From the NCBI RefSeq assembly GCF_030519355.1, contig NZ_JAUMKC010000026.1, forward strand, positions 1 through 64,000: 64,000 nucleotides of DNA, in the 5' to 3' direction. This document shows positions 61,737-64,000 of the stretch, piece after piece; the first letter of the stretch is position 1; every line of letters starts with the position of its first letter. The translations under genes and the position numbers were made by a program. Source of the DNA: Mucilaginibacter sp. L3T2-6. Lineage in GTDB: Bacteria; Bacteroidota; Bacteroidia; Sphingobacteriales; Sphingobacteriaceae. The notes below the pieces were generated by a model, which saw only the letters and a program-made list of their open reading frames with translations, had not been told where the DNA came from and searched no databases.

Positions 61737-62417
61737 TTACCTCAAATCAACAACCTCAACACCTTTATGGGCTTTGGTATCGAAGCTAAAAGTTGCATCA
61801 GTTACCGGCACATTTGGCGTAAAGCTTTTGATGGTATAAGTATAACGGCTGCCATTTTTGTCGAAAATCAAGGCACTGTATATCTGGCTTTTTGCTTTAT
61901 CAATTTCAAGCCGCACCTTAAAGAAACCTTTTTTGTCGTTTTCAGGGCTTAAATCAATTTCCTGGTAAATTTTACCGCCTATTTTTTTCTGGCCGGTGTA
62001 AAGGTATTTGTAGCCTTTCTCGTAAATGGTGAATATCTTCGCCGGATTTAAACCCTCTCCGCTCAAGTCGACATTATTTACCTGAACCTCGTTGTCTTTT
62101 TTCAGATAAGTCCACTGTGTTTTACCATCGCTGATGATTTCCTGCTGCGCTGCGTTTTTTGTGGCCGCATCAGCGCCATATAGGCTCACTTTAAATTTAT
62201 TTTGTTTTGATTTAGCTATCAGCGTACCGGTTTGGGTTTCTTTTACGCCGGCCTGCGGATTGTCGAGGGTGAAAGTAAAGTCGGTCTTCACCACATCATA
62301 TGATTTATATTTGGCGCTAACCTTGTTTAAGATAGCTTTCGCATCAGCATCCTTTTGAGCAAACGTGTAACCGGTAACAAATATCAATAGTATGGATAAC
62401 AGAAATAACTTTTTCAT
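61737..62417 (-). CDS. lolA: Outer-membrane lipoprotein carrier protein LolA
   Basis: The 226-residue protein has a signal peptide to about residue 20 and a LolA-like beta-sheet sandwich: 'DADAKAILNKVSAKYKSYDVVKTDF' (helix and first strands), 'TLIAKSKQNKFKVSLYG', 'QEIISDGKTQWTYLKKDNEVQVNNVD' and 'RLEIDKAKSQIYSALIFDKNGSRYTYTIKSF'. It shuttles lipoproteins from the inner membrane to the outer membrane in the periplasm. It is transcribed in the same direction as ftsK, 130 bp downstream of it. Confidence 0.92.
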   Translation of the reverse strand: MKKLFLLSILLIFVTGYTFAQKDADAKAILNKVSAKYKSYDVVKTDFTFTLDNPQAGVKETQTGTLIAKSKQNKFKVSLYGADAATKNAAQQEIISDGKTQWTYLKKDNEVQVNNVDLSGEGLNPAKIFTIYEKGYKYLYTGQKKIGGKIYQEIDLSPENDKKGFFKVRLEIDKAKSQIYSALIFDKNGSRYTYTIKSFTPNVPVTDATFSFDTKAHKGVEVVDLR

Positions 62418-62547
62418 CTTATATTCAGGGCAACCCCATTTTATTATTAGAGCGCGTTTTTAAAAATTTGTTTCAGCCGGCAAAAATAACGCTGCCCGGC
62501 AGTTTATCAAATCACGCAAATGTATGATTGTAATTTATTACAAAGGT

Positions 62548-64000
62548 TTAACCCTCTCCTTTTTGAAGAGCCTCCAGGTGGCGCTCAAGGCTGTATTCAT
62601 CAGGGTATAGTACATCGCGGGCCTTGCTGCCTTCAAACGGACCAACTATACCGGCCGCTTCCAGTTGATCGATAATACGGCCTGCTCGGTTATAGCCCAG
62701 TTTCATTTTACGTTGAATAAGCGATGTAGATCCTTGCTGATGCAATACAATCAGTCTCGCCGCTTCCTCGAACATCGGATCGCGGTTGTCCGGATCGTAC
62801 TCCTTGGTGCTGCTGCTTGCTTCCCCTTCGCCTACATACTCAGGCAGCAACAGTGCCGATGGGTAGCCGCGCTGGTTACCTATGTAATCAGCTATCCGCT
62901 CCACCTCATGTGTATCCACAAAGGCACATTGCAGGCGGATCAGATCGCTGCCGGTGGAGAGCAGCATGTCGCCACGGCCGATAAGCTGGTCAGCGCCGCC
63001 GCTATCAAGAATAGTGCGCGAGTCGATTTTAGACAGCACCCTGAATGCGAGTCTTGATGGGAAGTTAGCTTTTATACTACCGGTAATAATATTTACCGAC
63101 GGCCGCTGTGTTGCAATCACCAGGTGAATACCCACAGCACGGGCCAGCTGCGCAATACGTGCTATCGGCACTTCCACCTCTTTGCCGGCCGTCATCATTA
63201 AATCCGCAAACTCGTCAATTACCAGCACAATAAATGGCAGGTACCGGTGCATTTCTGGATTACTTATTTTACGGTTTACATACTTATCATTGTACTCCTT
63301 CAGGTTACGAACCTGTGCATCTTTCAACAGGTCGTAACGCGCATCCATCTCTATACACAGCGAGTTAAGCGTATTCACCACTTTCTTTGTATCGGTGATA
63401 ATAGCATCCGCCTCATCAGGCAGCTTGGCCAAAAAGTGGCGTTCTATCTTGCGGAACAAAGTTAACTCTACCTTTTTGGGATCGACCAACACAAATTTCA
63501 GTTCAGCCGGGTGCTTCTTATAAAGCAGCGAAACCAATAAGGCATTAATACCTACCGATTTACCCTGACCGGTTGCACCGGCAACCAGCAAGTGCGGCAT
63601 CTTGGCTAAATCGGCAATAAACACTTCGTTGCTAATGGTTTTTCCTAGGGCTATCGGCAAATCCATCGTCGTGTTCTGGTATTTTTCGGTGGATAATACC
63701 GAACGCATGGATACCATCTCGGGATGCTGGTTGGGCACCTCTATACCGATGGTTCCTTTACCCGGCATCGGTGCGATTATACGGATGCCCAAAGCGGCAA
63801 GACTCAAGGCAATATCATCCTCCAGGTTTTTAATTTTGGATATCCGTACTCCAGGCGCCGGTATTATTTCATATAAAGTAACCGTCGGCCCGATGGTAGC
63901 CTTAATCTTATCGATCTCGATGTTATAATGGTTCAGCGTTTCAACAATCTTGTTTTTATTAGCCTCCAGTTCATCGGCGTTTACATTTATCTTGTTTGAA
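62548..64000 (-). CDS. ftsK: DNA translocase FtsK (C-terminal part; runs off the window)
   Basis: The reading frame is open to the right edge, so the N-terminal part lies outside. The visible part includes the alpha/beta motor region with 'PTVTLYEIIPAPGVRI' and 'RIIAPMPGKGTIGIEVPN', Walker A 'VAGATGQGKSVGINALL', Walker B 'IVLVIDEFADLMMTAG', a sensor region 'ATQRPSVNIITG', and the gamma domain 'SLIQRKMKLGYNRAGRIIDQLE' that recognises KOPS-like sequences. FtsK pumps DNA at the division septum and helps resolve chromosome dimers. A short internal TTG near 63807 is not the real start. Confidence 0.97.
   Translation of the reverse strand, partial: SNKINVNADELEANKNKIVETLNHYNIEIDKIKATIGPTVTLYEIIPAPGVRISKIKNLEDDIALSLAALGIRIIAPMPGKGTIGIEVPNQHPEMVSMRSVLSTEKYQNTTMDLPIALGKTISNEVFIADLAKMPHLLVAGATGQGKSVGINALLVSLLYKKHPAELKFVLVDPKKVELTLFRKIERHFLAKLPDEADAIITDTKKVVNTLNSLCIEMDARYDLLKDAQVRNLKEYNDKYVNRKISNPEMHRYLPFIVLVIDEFADLMMTAGKEVEVPIARIAQLARAVGIHLVIATQRPSVNIITGSIKANFPSRLAFRVLSKIDSRTILDSGGADQLIGRGDMLLSTGSDLIRLQCAFVDTHEVERIADYIGNQRGYPSALLLPEYVGEGEASSSTKEYDPDNRDPMFEEAARLIVLHQQGSTSLIQRKMKLGYNRAGRIIDQLEAAGIVGPFEGSKARDVLYPDEYSLERHLEALQKGEG

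Noticed and set aside
63799..63807. Start codon of FtsK within the window
   Set aside because: The TTG here is inside a frame that continues with typical FtsK residues to the window edge; the gene is truncated by the window.
1..64000. CRISPR array, rRNA genes, IS transposase
   Set aside because: No regularly spaced repeats with unique spacers, no rRNA motifs and no transposase domain were seen. The repeats present are short or tandem.

Overview
The window looks like chromosomal DNA from a Bacteroidota species, most likely family Sphingobacteriaceae (Mucilaginibacter/Pedobacter-like). The grounds are a SusC/SusD pair, a Nudix-type arabinose regulator, a Bacteroidota-type integrase, a promoter with TTTG and TAnnTTT boxes, BD-FAE-like esterases and a TonB/PepSY iron locus. 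The genus is an inference from gene content, since no search could be run.

Layout. (1) 40-1648: a tyrosine integrase beside a tRNA with a CAT anticodon, probably the right edge of an integrated element lying mostly to the left of the window. (2) 1784-9566: a HAD phosphatase, then a minus-strand operon of susC, susD, an aryl-sulfate sulfotransferase lipoprotein and a TsdA-like diheme cytochrome. (3) 10056-20378: a carbohydrate locus with a DUF5107/TPR protein, a GH109-like enzyme, a FucP/NagP-like permease, a mutarotase, a LacI regulator, an N-acetylhexosamine-kinase-like protein and a ChbG-like deacetylase. Six perfect CAAACGTTTG palindromes lie only between 9762 and 18315 and tie the SusCD operon, the DUF5107 gene, the GH109 operon, lacI and the kinase into one probable regulon, perhaps for alpha-GalNAc-containing glycans. 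(4) 20438-28032: an acyltransferase, a 57-residue gene with a strong ribosome-binding site, a lipase-maturation-factor homologue with a YncE-like propeller, an esterase, a CheY-like protein and an MscS channel.

(5) 28123-33615: a GntP permease broken by a one-base frameshift at an A7 run, followed by glycerate kinase, then a clan GH-A hydrolase and a parallel beta-helix protein. (6) 33848-38673: the arabinose operon, with a Nudix-like regulator, ribulokinase, ribulose-phosphate 4-epimerase and arabinose isomerase, ended by a clear terminator. (7) 38796-48955: small conserved proteins, a PhnP-like metallo-hydrolase, an orphan BLUF photoreceptor, a two-domain esterase, a siderophore-receptor/PepSY pair and a CocE-like hydrolase. 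(8) 48956-49567: a gene-less block rich in hairpins.

(9) 49568-56438: an Fpg/Nei-like protein, an unknown secreted protein and a minus-strand operon that includes a Mur ligase whose N-terminal domain is replaced by membrane helices, a D-Ala-D-Ala-ligase-like enzyme, a class IV aminotransferase and a tiny membrane protein, with an alpha/beta hydrolase upstream. This operon is the best candidate here for an uncharacterised biosynthetic system. (10) 56623-64000: a MocR regulator divergent from DoxX and EamA genes with direct-repeat operators between them, an HGSNAT-like membrane protein, a DUF4265 protein, LolA, and the C-terminal part of FtsK running off the right edge.
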